DNA from: Actinomyces denticolens
Lineage (GTDB): Bacteria; Actinomycetota; Actinomycetes; Actinomycetales; Actinomycetaceae
NCBI RefSeq assembly: GCF_002072185.1
Contig: NZ_MVIW01000007.1
Coordinates: 18,087-82,086, forward strand
Direction: 5' to 3'
Length of the DNA stretch: 64,000 nt
Made by a program: the position numbers and the translations under genes. Positions 63,713 through 64,000 of the stretch are shown in pieces. Below the pieces are notes generated by a model, which saw only the letters and a list, made by a program, of their open reading frames with translations, was not told the DNA's origin and searched no databases. Within the stretch, counting starts at the first letter, position 1. Each line of letters begins with the position of its first letter.

Positions 63713-64000
63713 GCGCGCATCGACAGGAACCAGCGCCGCAGGAACGGGCCGAGGATGCTGGCCAGGAGCGAGGCCAGCGCCCCGCCGACCATGACCGTGC
63801 GCGCCTTGGGCTTGACGTCCTTGGCGATCTCCGCCCTGGCCTCGGCCGCCTGAGCGCCAGCGGCCGAGGTCATTTTGGCGGAGGATGCCTGGGCGGCGGA
63901 GCCGGCGGGAGCCGCCGGGGCCGCGGCGGCCGCAGCCTCAGTGGTCGGCGCGGCGGCGGGCGCCTGGGGGGCGGCCGCGGCCTCGGTCGTCGGCGCGGCC
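63709..64000 (-). CDS. Ala/Pro-rich membrane protein (partial)
   Basis: The C-terminal 96 residues are visible; the gene begins beyond the right edge. A repeat-like linker (AAPTTEAAAAPQAPAAAPTT) leads to an amphipathic stretch (GAQAAEARAEIAKDVKPKA), one membrane helix (VMVGGALASLLASILGPF) and the end LRRWFLSMRA. Coupled by ATGA to the next gene. No family recognised. Confidence 0.65.
   Translation of the reverse strand, partial: AAPTTEAAAAPQAPAAAPTTEAAAAAAPAAPAGSAAQASSAKMTSAAGAQAAEARAEIAKDVKPKARTVMVGGALASLLASILGPFLRRWFLSMRA

Noticed and set aside
63479..63853. Plus-strand frame near the right edge
   Set aside because: It covers the real minus-strand genes that are chained by ATGA; the composition is antisense-like.

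Overview
The window is high-GC actinobacterial chromosome, most likely from Actinomyces or a close relative in the Actinomycetaceae. The call rests on the GC-rich composition, a HrcA/CIRCE-controlled dnaJ, a PriA-type HisA, a DUF3097 protein, a fused TrpC-TrpB, many start codons without ribosome binding sites, and an Actinomyces-style lipoprotein (probable DUF6318). I saw no tRNA, rRNA, CRISPR array, prophage or intact insertion sequence. Most of the DNA is core metabolism, with a few accessory patches.

Layout. 1-2982 (minus): phoH, ybeY, a CorC/HlyC CBS protein and the first codons of era, chained by ATGA overlaps. 2983-4045: about 1 kb without a convincing gene, holding a decayed 20-bp repeat. 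4046-8223 (minus): an EamA transporter, an ABC exporter behind a TetR regulator, and rsmE. 8285-12546: a YggS-type PLP protein (plus), hrcA-dnaJ under CIRCE (minus), a DUF3097 protein (plus). 12677-23336: a GlpT-like transporter (plus), then a minus-strand run of lepA, MOSC protein, trmB, CynX-like MFS, hemW, ferrochelatase and an NhaD-like antiporter. 23645-32519 (plus): a small membrane protein and the trp operon trpL-trpB1-trpE-trpG-trpD-trpCB-trpA. 32686-40204: a secreted surface-type protein, a PemK-like protein, rpsT, a DUF1846 protein, holA (minus), and a two-gene accessory island flanked by inverted 22-bp repeat arrays. 40322-48092: hisA/priA, hisH, a Ser/Thr kinase (opposite strand), a hypothetical gene, hisB, hisC and an NhaP-type antiporter. 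48118-52936: a MetE-like protein behind a leader ORF, a MarR regulator with a His-rich tail, and a RecQ helicase fused to a phosphoribosyltransferase-like domain. 52996-60310 (minus): a six-gene exopolysaccharide locus. 60735-64000: hisD and three poorly known genes.

How genes work together. The trp operon encodes anthranilate synthase, TrpD, IGP synthase and tryptophan synthase but no TrpF. HisA here has the PriA hallmark residues, so one enzyme probably serves both histidine and tryptophan synthesis. That fits the IGP synthase being joined directly to TrpB where enteric bacteria carry TrpF. The operon starts with a second TrpB and is preceded by a leaderless 13-residue leader peptide with three consecutive Trp codons. 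The exopolysaccharide locus pairs a processive family-2 synthase and a small membrane partner with a UDP-GlcNAc 2-epimerase, a secreted DUF2334 deacetylase-like protein, a clan-A glycosidase and a secreted beta-rich protein. It resembles the PNAG (pga/ica) and Listeria Pss systems in logic, but with different parts. It is the best candidate here for an undescribed system.

At least twelve genes have a TANNNT -10 box 6-7 nt before the start codon and no Shine-Dalgarno sequence, so leaderless transcription looks routine. I used this to choose several starts.
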